Of a stretch of 64,000 nt of DNA, positions 22,037 to 32,710 are shown in pieces. Below the pieces are notes generated by a model. The model worked only from the letters and a program-made list of their open reading frames with translations. It was not told where the DNA came from and ran no database searches. Position 1 is the first letter of the stretch; each line of letters starts with the position of its first letter. Where the stretch lies: positions 496,001 through 560,000 of the forward strand of contig JAIXMG010000010.1 in assembly GCA_025201345.1 (NCBI GenBank), given 5' to 3'. The DNA comes from Thamnidium elegans. Lineage: Eukaryota; Mucoromycota; Mucoromycetes; Mucorales; Mucoraceae. The translations under genes and the position numbers were made by a program.

Positions 22037-23350
22037 ACTTATACATTAGTTAATCATTTTTATATACTGATTGTTTCAACTAGATTTACGCAAAGTCCCT
22101 TTGTAAACGAAAAAAATAATATCTCATAGAATAATATTATACACTTCTTTTTCAAAGGGAGTTTGAAGTTATAGTTGGACAGAAATGTTTAGTGTTGGAC
22201 AAATACAAGATCATTTTACTTTAGAAATCCGAAATTCAAAATGGGTTGTCGGGCCGACTATAAAGTGCCATCAATTAACATGAAAAATATTTGATAATAG
22301 CCACCTAGATTCTTATATTTTCGCGAGTTTTAAAATTCCTTTTTTTTAAGATTAATAATAGAAGCGCGACTTTTGGAAGCATTAATTAGTATAGAAATTA
22401 CTTTTTGTTTTACTCATTAAATTCAAAAATTCATAGAGATGAGCAGTTTCTAAATTGTCATTGTTTTGGTAGTGGTAAAATACAAGTAATATATCCGGAA
22501 CAAAAAAAAAAAAGTTTTATTCTTTTTACGATCTAGACGATTTATACAACAACAACAAAAAAAGGTAGTTACCCAATAATAATTACGGTAATAAGGTTGT
22601 GGGATTGAAGACCAATTATAGCAAACTACCTTCTATATTTGTTCAAAAGTGTGGTCCTTCTTTGATTCTAAATTAAAGCAAGTTGCTTTACCATATGTTT
22701 TTATTTTCTTTATTTTAATTTTTTTTTAATAAACACATCAAAATATTGTAATAGTACTAGTTAAAAAGATATATAAAAAATGATCCAAAAAAAAAATTTT
22801 TTTTTAGCTTACATATATATTTTATACTACAAGTATATAGTGAGGTGGCCCACGTATGGCATATATGTACTGTTCTAAAAAAAAAATAAGGTATTTAATT
22901 AAAAAAAACACAACGGTTATTAAATTAAATAAGACTAAAATCCATAGCTTTGGGATCTAAAAAAGGACGAAATAAAAAAAAAACCTCCAAGGTGGTACGA
23001 CGAATTGATAAAATGCCCATACAGAAGGAGTCATAAGCGCGTCTTATATTTAGCATGTTCTATTTAGCCGTATACAGAAAATACCTAGTAAACAAAGCGA
23101 AAAAAGAAGGCGTGTTTTCTAATATAGACTTTACCTTTTGATTACTCACGGACCTTCATTGCTGGTAAAGAAAATACAAAAAAAGATTTGTCAGTTTTTT
23201 TTTCTCTAATATTTTTCACATTGAAAGATGGTGTAACTTGTCACGTATAATTTCTTGTGAAACAAAAACACATGGTATGGCTTATTTTTCATGAGGCTTA
23301 ATTTATCGAGATAATAATTATACATTTTGGCTTTATTAAATAATAACAAT
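22037..23350. other. Intergenic with scattered short open stretches
   Basis: AT-rich. Two short protein-like stretches were seen on plus: a 32-codon ATG frame from about 22185 (MFSVGQIQDHFTLEIR..) and one near 22989 (PRWYDELIKCPYRRSH..). Neither has support beyond composition. Confidence 0.4.
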
Positions 23351-24739
23351 TTAACTTAATTCGTCTACATGCAGATGTCCTGTCTTGATACCTGTATTGG
23401 AATATAATACAGTTGTCAATCTACTGTACCTATAATGTATAATTTTTATATCTTACCTTCGCTTAAAGAATGAGCCGCTACTAATTCGTGTTTAACCCTC
23501 TTCTTCTTCTTTTGTCTACGAATTACTGCTACCGGAACTGGCGATTTGTGTACAAGATAAGTGGATATAGATCCCATCAATAACCTATAATTGGTGCTAA
23601 TGTTAGTACTTTTTTTTTTTTAAAAAAACAAAACAGGATGCTTTAAATACGCTTACGTCCTAACGGAACCTCTTCCTCTACTACCACATACTATCATGGT
23701 ATAATCTGTTTCACGAGTCTATTCATCATATTTAGCACAAGCACATAATTATGCCTTTATTTTACTTACGAGAGACTTTAAAGCGTCTTTGATACGGCCT
23801 ACCATGGCGTGTGTAACCAACTTTATGTTAAACAACATCATTTGACCCAATAGTTTTTTAGCTTCTGTAGTCAACGCGTCTGATATAGCATGCAACTATT
23901 AAAAGTTAAGCATATTAGAAAAATGTAAAGAGTATAAACTCATGCATACATACCTCCCCCGTTTGATCTAAACCTGTCGCCTTTACTACTTCAGGATTGT
24001 CGTCACGATTAGCAACAGTTGCAATATGAAGTTCATCCCCATCGCGCATCATGGCACCCATGGTCCACTCCATTGCATATAAACTTTCCTTACTAAAGTC
24101 ACAGGCAGCCAAATAAGTCTTTGGCTTGCGTTTTGAGTGGTACTCATTGGGCATCACGCCGCTTTTACCAGCGCCGTAATACTGTACCACGGCAATTTTA
24201 TTACCTTCCTCAATCACCGTAGGATTTTCCGAGAATACCAGTAGTTTCCTATGAACCGCATCCGTTTCTCCATCACTTTTTGAGCGTTGAAGAGATTTCG
24301 GGTTTTCTTCATAAGGAATATGGCGATTACTTTCTGTGGTACGTAGCAAATCAGGATCTTCGGCGCCCAAAATATCTTCTTCTGTCTTTTCGTTAGCTAC
24401 TTGTTCGTATTCTTCCATTTCTTTGGATAGACAACTCATCATATCTACAGGCTTGAATTCTTGCTTTTGATGTTCCACTTCATCATCTGTATCTTCTTGT
24501 GTTTCCATAATCATTTTGATCTTGTTCTGTGCTGCATCGCTGTCCTCATCGCTGTCACCGGAGGTCTCATCATCGTCTTCGGCATCTTCATTGTATCCTT
24601 CTGCGTCACTATCATTATTAAGATCTTCTAACTCTGTTTTCAGCCATGGTCGGCGAACCGGTTCTTCCGTCGTAAAAGGAATAGCATCTCCTGCTTTACT
24701 GTGTGCACCAGAACTCTTTCTTTCTAGCTGTTCTGACAT
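23351..24739 (-). CDS. Universal stress protein (USP) domain protein with acidic N-terminus
   Basis: About five exons from ATG 24739 to TAA 23351, about 350 aa. Residues 1-130 are acidic and disordered (NNDSDAEGYNEDAEDDDE). The C-terminal USP fold starts at TYLAACDFSKESLYAMEW, continues with DGDELHIATV, and ends with a nucleotide-binding-type loop GSRGRGSVRTLLMGSIS, then VPVAVIRRQKKKKR. The final exon (IKTGHLHVDELS) is joined after SLSEG through an intron ending at about 23391. In other fungi USP-domain proteins of this kind are linked to stress responses; ATP binding is likely from the G-rich loop. Localisation is not evident; the basic KKKKR could act as a nuclear signal. Confidence 0.85.
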
Positions 24740-24986
24740 TTGTATCTACTGCTATCAAGTAGGGAAAGGAAAAAAAAAGAGAAAAAGAAACTTTAGGTTA
24801 GTCGGAGAATCTTATACCTTAACCCATGCAGTATGGTCTGAAATCAATTACAAAAAGGTTTTTCAAGTTTTTTTTTAAAAAAAAAACTGACTCTGCGTGT
24901 AATATAAGCGAGTTTATTTTTTTTTTATGTTTACAATGTAACAGTAATCTAGAACCTGTATTACAGTAAATATCGATCAGCAAATC

Positions 24987-25102
24987 TTAACTTTGCACTG
25001 AATTAGATACATCCTCTATTATATCTATTCCTAAACTGTTGTGGTATAAATACTCGTACAATGCACTACTCATGTCTCATAGCTGGTCTTTATATCCAAT
25101 CA
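24987..25102 (-). pseudogene. Orphan terminal exon with in-frame TGA
   Basis: On minus, a strong acceptor (T-run then CAAG) is followed by VMIGYKDQL, a TGA, and DMSSALYEYLYHNSLGIDII.. to TAA at 24987. The composition on both sides of the TGA is protein-like in one frame. It is read as a decayed last exon, or as a 28-aa microprotein starting at ATG 25073. It could once have belonged with the small gene at 25456-25710. Confidence 0.3.
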
Positions 25103-25405
25103 TGACCTTGAAAAAAAAAAGCGAAACATTATATTACTTTAGAGTTCCAGTAGTTTTATTACTACTAGTTTTATTATTGATGTAGATTAAATGTTGCCGC
25201 TTGTAAGTTTTCTTTTTTCGTGTAAAAAGATATCTTCTGTTTAAATTCATGCTGATAAGTTTCATTTCCAGACTCACCCTATTTTATTTTCGGATATATT
25301 GATCATATAAATATAAATATACGAGCTACGTGATGTATTACATTAAGAAGGTCAATTTCTACAGGTATAGTTTTATATATATATAATATATATGACTTCG
25401 ATGCC

Positions 25406-25440
<35 letters not shown>

Positions 25441-25455
25441 CTTTTTGTGAAATTA

Positions 25456-25710
25456 TTATTCCCCGTAAGCGCTTATTGTTTTATAAATGACGTCTTTTAA
25501 TTTTCCAGTAGCATGGTAGCCTATAAATCGTTCCTCTTTTTCTCTCTGCTTATCTGAATTTAAAGTATTTTTAGATCTATGACGTTTGCATTAATGTACG
25601 ATTTTATTTTTACAGTAAGCATGTAGCACCATGGCGTGCACATTATTGAGTAAATTGTCAACCTCATCATCAATATCAAGTTCAGAGTATAGAGGTTCAT
25701 AATTGAACAT
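25456..25710 (-). CDS. Small two-exon gene, 64 aa, function unknown
   Basis: Exon 1 25614-25710 (MFNYEPLYSELDIDDEVDN..), GTAAAA donor, intron 25554-25613 ending TTCAG, exon 2 25456-25553 (KQREKEERFIGYHATGKLK.., ending ISAYGE, TAA). The splice is in frame (97 + 98 nt, including stop) and both exons have protein-like composition with acidic N-terminal and basic central parts. It is invisible to an unspliced ORF scan. No family recognised; it may be a fragment of a longer gene with an upstream exon. Confidence 0.5.
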
Positions 25711-26346
25711 TGGTTTGATCAGTTGTTATAAAAAGAAATGTAAACCGTGGGCTTCAAGCGGCATAAAGTGTATATTTAGCTATCATACCTGTAACAATAT
25801 AAAGCATTATTTGTAATATAAACTATGTATTACTTGTAGCATGACGAGACTACAGTGTAAATAATAATAAAAAATTGATCAAAAATACTATACAAGAAGA
25901 GAATATAACCGAAGAGTAACATCGGCTTGAAAATATAATCACACCAGTCGTCGCCGAAACAAAGAGTTTCAACGTACCTTTAAAAAACGTAATAAAAAGT
26001 TTATACCTTGAAATTGGTTTATCATAAATAATAACAGGCACTTTAACAAGAGGACAGGCGTTATAGATTCTCTATATGATACACGACACCTTTCTTTTTT
26101 TCATTCCAGTAGCTATCTTGATTATCAGAACGGTGTAGTTATCTCTAAAAATAAATAAATAAAACTGAGCATCATATATGAAAGCTTTCCTTTTTTATGT
26201 ATGAAACTGATACATCCTTCTTCTTTTTCTTCTTTTCACTTAATACAGAGATATACTTATCAGTTAATTATGAGAAAGAAAGCTTTTAAAATGTATTTAT
26301 TTGTTTAGCTTTTTTTAAAAGAAATGTTAATTCTTTTTGACTTGAT
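25711..26346. other. Intergenic, no gene seen
   Basis: AT-rich spacer upstream of the small gene. Short frames on minus near 25850-26041 lack protein-like composition. Confidence 0.5.
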
Positions 26347-26931
26347 TTATATCTTAAATCTATTTTCGAATTTTTTTTTTGAAGCCTTTAATAAGCCAAC
26401 ATAGCCACCATGGAAGTGCAGAGCAAGCTTCAAAGATTCATTTCCATCGTATACTATTATATCTTGATTTGATCGATGGTACGGGTGAGCTACTGTTTTT
26501 GTTCTGTTGATATTTTTTATTATCTTTTGAGGAAGTTTTAATACTCCTTTTATTTCTTTTGCCGTAAATCATGCTGCTTCAAACTTGTAATGAAGCTTTT
26601 CAAGACATAAATCAAGGTAGTTTCGACGACATCTCAGGCAGACATGTACACTACAGTCAAATTCGTTATGATACATATATAGCGACTCGTATTTCGAGTT
26701 TGGCTTATACACACTAAAGCAAATGTCACGTATTAATAGTCTGTAATCTTTTAGCATACTGAGATTGGAGGGGGGGGGGGCTGTTTATTACGTTTTAGTT
26801 TTCTAAAAACCTTGGACCAAATTTTTAAATTGTCGACGATTCGGTAGCATTCTTTCGATGTACTTGAAAGGGAAAAGACGTCATCGATTCTTAAGTAATG
26901 TGATAAAACTTCCCATATATCTGATGGGAAG
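26347..26931 (-). pseudogene. F-box protein pseudogene
   Basis: A minus-strand exon starting after a polypyrimidine/TTAAAG acceptor at 26932 encodes an F-box: FPSDIWEVLSHYL, IDDVFSLSSTSKECY, LKIWSKVFRKLK. After a C-run (G11 on plus, 26770-26780) the frame is lost. Two bases fewer would restore it into MLKDYRLLIRDICFSVY, a CxxC-containing segment VCLRCRRNYLDLC and KLHYKFEAA. Next comes an in-frame TGA, then [28 protein letters not shown] and [15 protein letters not shown], ending at TAA 26347. F-box proteins recruit substrates to SCF ubiquitin ligases. The order F-box, CxxC and HGG tail fits a fungal F-box family as I recall it. The frameshift could be a homopolymer sequencing error, but the TGA is a second lesion. 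Confidence 0.65.
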
Positions 26932-26982
26932 CTTTAAGAAAAAAAAAAGAAAAACATTGAATACTTTGCGTAATTACCTGAA

Positions 26983-27087
26983 TGTAGTAGCGGCTCTATT
27001 TAAGGATGGCAGAAATTTCTGGGAAATCCACCCTTAAATCGATCCTACCCTTAAATCAGCTCACTCTTAAATAGAGCCGCTACTGTA
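26983..27087. mobile_element. 97-bp MITE with perfect 18-bp terminal inverted repeats
   Basis: GTAGCGGCTCTATTTAAG at 26987-27004 and its exact reverse complement at 27066-27083 bound a 97-bp element, with TGTA on both outer sides as a 4-bp target duplication. It is non-coding, inserted about 50 bp upstream of the F-box exon. Confidence 0.85.
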
Positions 27088-27189
27088 CTAGCAGCAGTAG
27101 TTGTGGTTGTGGCCACTTTGATTTCTACATGTATTTATTGATAAAGTATTAGCGAATAAATAAGTTTTATTGCTCTTGCCTTACTTTTT

Positions 27190-27470
27190 GGTATACCACC
27201 ATTTACACCACCAGCACCAATTTAGGGAAACTTCTTGTACACCACCATATCATAGGGAAGGTCTTTTTGAAATATTTAGACATTTTATTATATAGAAGAT
27301 ACTTGCTTGTACATGAATTCATTGTTAAAGAAAAGAAAAAAGATGAAATAAATAGGTTAATTTAATCATGATAAAAAAGGGATCTATTTAATCATATTAC
27401 AATTTACTTTCCCATGTACTCATACGTAATTAAAAAAAAACTTGTTTTTTACCTGTTATTTGCTGTACCA
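27190..27470 (-). mobile_element. MITE-like repeat, copy 2 (inverted)
   Basis: Reverse-complement match to copies at 1285-1622 and 34922-35215. The end at 27190 reads GGTATACCACCATTTACACC. At the other end the element lacks the block between TTGGTACA and AATAACAGGT that is present in copy 3 (about 30 bp, including the GTGCCAATTTA part of the terminal repeat). Confidence 0.75.
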
Positions 27471-28060
27471 AGAATTAACTCAAAAAATAGCGATACAAGG
27501 CCAAAAAGAGGCTATTTCTAGTAAACACATCATCTACTGCCTACATTAAGGCACACGTACGCATATATTATCTTATAATAAGGCAATCCCGTAAAGCATA
27601 ATAAATAAGGCTTAACTTGGAATAAAACTGTTTCATTGGAATATAGACGTTATAAAAAAAAACAATAAAATAGAACTGTCTCTGAACTATATGTGCATAT
27701 CATAGTTCACGATACCAAGGTTTGGAACCACTATTAAAAGGAAAGAAAAAAGAGGTCGCCAAAAAAAAAAAGAAAAAAACGACGGAATATATATATATAG
27801 CATAAGAGAGATAGTAGTACTAAACTTGATCATTCAGAGGCTATCTTACATAATGAATATACGGGTATAACATTCACTTCATAATTATCGACGGCTGCAC
27901 CCACGTATCGAAGTCGTTCTTTTTTTTATGAGCGCAATCTTTTTTTTTTTTTTGGATGATTCAATTCTCACTAAACTTGTTATTTGAACGCTAAATTACA
28001 CTGTGTACAGTATGTGGGTTCGTACGTCACGATACGGTTAAAACGATTAAAACCGCCACC
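27471..28060. other. Intergenic, no gene seen
   Basis: AT-rich spacer with T- and A-runs. No coding evidence. Confidence 0.5.
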
Positions 28061-28080
28061 TAATATTCTCATGCTTGAGA

Positions 28081-28118
<38 letters not shown>
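28061..28118 (+). repeat. Perfect 11-bp hairpin followed by a poly-A run
   Basis: TAATATTCTCA, loop TGCT, TGAGAATATTA, immediately followed by about 30 A. It could be a terminator-like structure, the tail of a retroposed small RNA, or chance in AT-rich DNA. Confidence 0.6.
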
Positions 28119-28358
28119 CCGTGAGCTTAAAAACGCTGCCGTAATTTTTGCATCATGTTCTCCTTGACCAAGTACTACACGAAGGTGTAAGGTACGAGAA
28201 ACTTTCTCTTTTTACAAGATCCGCTATTGCATAATAAAAATTTGATACATTATGTCACTTCTTTTTTTAGTTGCGGACTATAATCCAATCATCATGACGA
28301 AAACAAAAAAATTCCTTTTAAGGATAGTAAATGACGTTGGGTTTATTTTATTTTTTTG

Positions 28359-28368
28359 TATAAAAAGG
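28359..28368 (+). promoter_or_regulatory. TATA box of the CsbD-like gene
   Basis: TATAAAAAGG lies 68-77 bp upstream of the ATG at 28436, a suitable distance for a strongly expressed gene with a short leader. Confidence 0.55.
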
Positions 28369-28435
28369 ATGGAATATTTCGCAAGTAAAACTATTCATTA
28401 TTAAATCAATTAATACAAAAACAAATATATCAAAC

Positions 28436-28738
28436 ATGTCCTCTCCATCAAGAACCGAAGCCAAGAAAGACCAATTCGTTGGTAACACTAAGGAAACCGT
28501 AGGTAGCGCCGTTGGTAACGAATCTCTCGAATCTAAGGGTAAAGCCCAAAACAATGCTGGTGTCGTCCAAGAAACTGCTGCCACTGTTCAAGGCTACGTC
28601 GAAGGCGCCGTTGATCAAGTATCTGGTGCTGTTAAGGGTGCTTATAACTCTCTCACTGGTAACACTACTGGTGAAGCTGGTAACAAGGTCCAAGAAAAGA
28701 AGGGCGAAGCTCAAAAGAACTTCAATTCTTCCGTCTAA
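28436..28738 (+). CDS. CsbD-like stress-response protein
   Basis: Single exon, 100 aa, hydrophilic and mostly Gly/Ala/Glu/Lys/Asn/Gln. It has CsbD-family repeats: AKKDQFVGNTKETVGSAVGN, SKGKAQNNAG, YVEGAVDQVSGAVKGAYNSL, KVQEKKGEAQKN. CsbD-like proteins are small general-stress proteins known from bacteria and fungi, and their molecular role is unclear. Codons are markedly biased to C-ending or preferred forms (GGT, AAG, GTC, ACC) compared with neighbours, which together with the TATA box suggests high expression. Antisense and shifted frames in this interval are shadows of it. Confidence 0.85.
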   Translation: MSSPSRTEAKKDQFVGNTKETVGSAVGNESLESKGKAQNNAGVVQETAATVQGYVEGAVDQVSGAVKGAYNSLTGNTTGEAGNKVQEKKGEAQKNFNSSV

Positions 28739-29261
28739 TATATACGTCGATAATAATATAAACTTATGTAAAATGTGTAAATAAAAATAATACCTTTGTT
28801 TAAAATCTAAATGCTTGCATGCTTTCAAAATCTTAATTTATTTTACTTTTGTCATACTATATAGTGGGCATGAGCAAGTTACTTGGCTCAATTAGTCAAC
28901 TAACAAAAAATTAATTTCGAGAATTTATAGCCTGTATTGTAATGACATTGTTTGGTACAAGTAGTCTGTATGATGGCAAAAAGACAAAATTGGTGCGTGT
29001 GATTTCCCAACATCTTCCAAAATAGTCTTTAACCTAAAACAGTTTTTAAATCAAAATTGTATTTTTCTTCATGTTACAGTGGTAATTGTACCACCATAAT
29101 TAAAATGGGAATAAAATAAACTAGGAACAGTGCTGAAAGATCTAATTATCTTATTCTTTCTTCTTTTTTGTTTCAACTACAACACGCAAAAAAAAAAAAA
29201 AAATCGACAGTTTTTTTCTCTTTCCTTTCGTTTCTAACAAGACATTAATATAAATTATACT
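28739..29261. other. Intergenic: CsbD 3' UTR and upstream region of GPI paralogue B
   Basis: AT-rich. An A-run at 29189-29203 lies about 60 bp before the next ATG. No further gene seen. Confidence 0.5.
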
Positions 29262-30050
29262 ATGCTCGTTCATTTTACATCTATCGCCGCTACTATCTCT
29301 TTGCTTGTTGCTACAGTAAGCGCAAAGGGACAAATTGCCCAAGTAATTGATGCCAACAACTTCTGTGTATTTCTACCCCCTAGCGATTCTACTAATAGAA
29401 TTATCGCAGATACTGAATGGAACGCTAATGCCTTCTGTCTTGGTAACAATCCTCTTGCCACAGGCGCCGAAAAGCTTGCTTCTGGCTTCATCAAGTCTGC
29501 CCATTATGTTAAAACCGATACGTATGTTCAAGTTACTGGTCAAATGGATTATACCAAAGAAAATTTAGTTGGTACTGACGGAGGTGGACAAATGGATGTT
29601 AGAGCTCCCATGGGTTCCTCTTGTGCTGGCTGGAAGTTCTATGTCAATTTAATTGAGCCAGAGTCAAATACTTATTGTATGCGTTGTTGTAACGACGATA
29701 GAACATGTAATCGAGGTATATCTGAAAAGGGTTGTGCTCATATTATTCCCGGTGATTATAGTGGACCCAATGGTAATACAGGTGGTGTAGTTGTTACCAC
29801 CACTACAATTGCCACCGCCAAGTCATCTTCTGTTGTCCCTTCTTCGTTAACTACTACACTATCTAAATCTTCTTCTGTGATATCCTCTCCTATTCCTACT
29901 CCCACTAATAATTCTGTCAAGCCACCTACCGTCGATAAACCTACAGGAGATGTTACTATTCAAAATAACGAAAATGGTGTCAGCTCCAACAAACCTTTGG
30001 GTATGGTAATTGGAGCTGGTATTTTAGTATCTGCTGTTATGTTTGCCTAA
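29262..30050 (+). CDS. Secreted Cys-rich GPI-anchored cell-surface protein (paralogue B)
   Basis: Single exon, 262 aa, paralogue of the gene at 2725-3594. Signal peptide (about 1-21, ending VSAKG), ectodomain with the same Cys pattern (FCVFLPP, SSCAGW, CMRCCND, GCAHIIPGDYSGP), then a shorter Ser/Thr/Pro stalk with IPTPTNN, and a hydrophobic GPI-signal tail (LGMVIGAGILVSAVMFA). The ectodomain is far better conserved than the stalk, as expected for a folded domain under selection. It sits downstream of the CsbD gene on the same strand, with its own A-rich promoter. Specific function unknown. Confidence 0.85.
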   Translation: MLVHFTSIAATISLLVATVSAKGQIAQVIDANNFCVFLPPSDSTNRIIADTEWNANAFCLGNNPLATGAEKLASGFIKSAHYVKTDTYVQVTGQMDYTKENLVGTDGGGQMDVRAPMGSSCAGWKFYVNLIEPESNTYCMRCCNDDRTCNRGISEKGCAHIIPGDYSGPNGNTGGVVVTTTTIATAKSSSVVPSSLTTTLSKSSSVISSPIPTPTNNSVKPPTVDKPTGDVTIQNNENGVSSNKPLGMVIGAGILVSAVMFA

Positions 30051-31064
30051 TTGAATTTGAAAAAAGTTACATTAATGCTTATCTTTAATATTTTACTCTT
30101 ATAATTCATATTCTATAATATATATTTATCTTTAATCCTTCTATATTATGATTATAACTATAAATCTTAACTTCAATGTTTTAAAACTCAAAAGAAAAAA
30201 AAAAAAAAAGCGTGTACTTTTTGTTCCATTGAATTGGACAATACAGTTTGTGGCAGAATACAAATCGAACATATCGTTTGCAAACGTGTGTGCTTACCAA
30301 TTGCGTGAAACTAAATATGGATTACACTGTTGGTTTTTTTTTGCAAATCCTTTTTTTTTTTTTTTTTTTTTTTTTAAACAATAATTAATATCTAATGCCA
30401 TTTTTCCATACCATGAATTTATAAATAGTTATGGTATAATGTTACAATTCGGTAATTAATGCTATAAATGTATATTATAAAATCATTGTACGACGTGTAA
30501 CATGGTAGAAATACCCTATAAATGTATACTAATACGCATTTGGAAAGCGAGTTACATTTTTCAATGTGTAGAGTAGTTCTGTGCTTAACATGCGGCTCAA
30601 AAATAGGCATATGATTCGACGTATTTAATCACTTCTTTTTTTTTGTGATCATTTAAAAGAAAATCTAGTAGAATACAGTTGTGTACTATATGTCGATATT
30701 CTTTAGCTTCTAGTCATAATGTAGATCTTATCACTTCATATTTAATAAAAACTTGGTGGAAGAGTAAGAAAAATGCATACTTATAATATCTATATTTGTA
30801 GAAATTATTTTAAATACCCACATATATTATAACGGACATGTTCAATTGCTACATTAATCTTTCTCTCCTATTATTTTGCTTGCGTATATATAGATTTGTA
30901 CACCATTAACTTGACCTAAAAATATATTACTTGGGTAGACTATGAAAAATAAATTAAGTGTGAGTAAGAAGCGAGAACGAATTGCACATGATTACAATCT
31001 TGGTGTGGTGTAATACATATTATTAAAGTTTTATTTAAATAGAAAAAAAAAAGTATATGGTGGT
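30051..31064. other. Intergenic, no gene seen
   Basis: About 1 kb between converging genes, AT-rich with a T-run at about 30350-30375. No coding region supported on either strand. Confidence 0.55.
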
Positions 31065-32243
31065 TTAGAAAAGAATGGTAACAGAGAGGACTAAAATAGC
31101 TAGTGACATAACGTAACTGGCATTTGAAGCTACTGCTGTGGAAGATCCGGAAACTGGAGACTTATTATCAGCCACAGATGCATCAGAGACGGAAAAGTCA
31201 GCAGGGGCTTCTTCACCTAGTACTTTTGGTGGTGCAATATTTGTATCTTTAGAGGCCTCAGAAGAAGAAGTAAGATCATCTTCACTACCAGAATGAGGGC
31301 TCATATCATTATTACAAGCAGCGGCAGTAAGGAAGCTGTAACCTTTTTTCTTCAAGAAGCTGATGACTTTAGGCACCTGATCGACCGATTGCTTATATAA
31401 ATCTAAGTTTTGTTTAAAAGTAATTAGTAATTAGCATATTTTAGACCAAGCCTTTAACATAAACTTACCGTGCTGTAAACTAATGAATCCAGGATCCTCA
31501 TTCAAGTTTAAACCAGTATCATTACCTGAAACAGCCATTCTGAAAGTACCTTGAATAAGACTAGAGACATCTTGTAACATGTACACATCATAATCGGTAG
31601 GGTCAACATTCCAAAGTAATACTTTATATCCCATAGATTTCAAAAGACCTTTTACACGGTCATCAGCTTCACCGAATGGAGGACGGATATAACGAGGTTT
31701 AACACCAATAACCTTTTCGATGGCCTCTTCAGTAGCCTTTACTTCGTAAATGATTTCTTCGTTAGTCAAGCTCATTAAGTGAGGATGGGAAAAGGTATGC
31801 GAAGCAATTTGATGACCTGAATCATAAGCGCGCTTGAGAACATCTGCATATTGATCTACATGAGAACCCATAACACAAAACGTAGCTTTGACATCTTCTT
31901 TATCGAGAATATCCAAAAGTTCACTAGTATACTTGCTAGGGCCGTCATCAAAGGTCAGCGCCCATTGATGATCTTGCGGACAACCATAAATATCTTCAGG
32001 GTTAGGATTATTACCACAACTTTCGAAGCATCGGTCATTATCAGCTCCATCGCAAGCAGCATCAGGACAAATACCAGAGCCTACTTTTCTAACAGGCATC
32101 TTTGGAACAGTAGATAGGTCAACGCTTTCGAGCCATTTGGCATTTTGAGGCGTCTTGATATCATCATAGCTATCTTGTGCCTGTACTAGACTGAGTGCCA
32201 AGGCTAAAATGGAAATACGGGAGAGAAATAAACTAAAAGTCAT
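31065..32243 (-). CDS. GPI-anchored chitin deacetylase (polysaccharide deacetylase, CE4)
   Basis: Two exons (31469-32243 and 31065-31402) with an in-frame intron, about 370 aa. Signal peptide (about 1-22), a Cys-containing N-terminal segment, then the NodB/CE4 domain with all five motifs: TFDDGP (97-102), HTFSHPH (149-155), RPPFGEADDR (187-196), LWNVDPTDY (210-218) and LQHD at the splice junction. A Ser/Ala-rich stalk and a hydrophobic tail (VMSLAILVLSVTILF) indicate a GPI anchor. Such enzymes deacetylate nascent chitin to chitosan, a major wall polymer in Mucorales. It is divergent from the kinase gene at 32711, with a shared 467-bp upstream region. Active-site residues look complete. Confidence 0.93.
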
Positions 32244-32710
32244 AGTTGATGGTTATCGTTATTTGAATTAAAGGTATACGAGATTATGGTTTTTTAGTCG
32301 AGACTAATTCAGAATTAAGAAAAAAAAAATAGTAGCTTCAAATCAATTCATTTTTATATACACATATATTTTTTTTCATTTGTTTAATTTTAGTTATAGC
32401 TTTTTGATTCCTTTGTATATTCATATATTCGGAGACAAATAGCATGACCTAAAAATTAGGGAATTTTTTTTAGCTTTCATGGTTGCGTAATTAGTCTTAT
32501 GGCATCAATTTGAGGGAGTCATTTTTTCCCGTTGGATAGAAACAAAATATATGGGAAAACAATACTATCGGACCAGAAAATTAGGGTTTTTACCCGGAAA
32601 ATACAATACACTATTATGTATTTACATATATATCACGTGATCTATTGTAAGTGCAACTTCATTTCTGGTTTACATAGAAACGTTTTTGTTCATCTTTCAT
32701 TCAATTCGAC
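32244..32710. promoter_or_regulatory. Divergent upstream region of chitin deacetylase and CDK-like kinase
   Basis: 467 bp between the two start codons. It contains AT-rich stretches such as TTTTTATATACACATATA near 32350 but no element that I can name with certainty. Confidence 0.4.
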
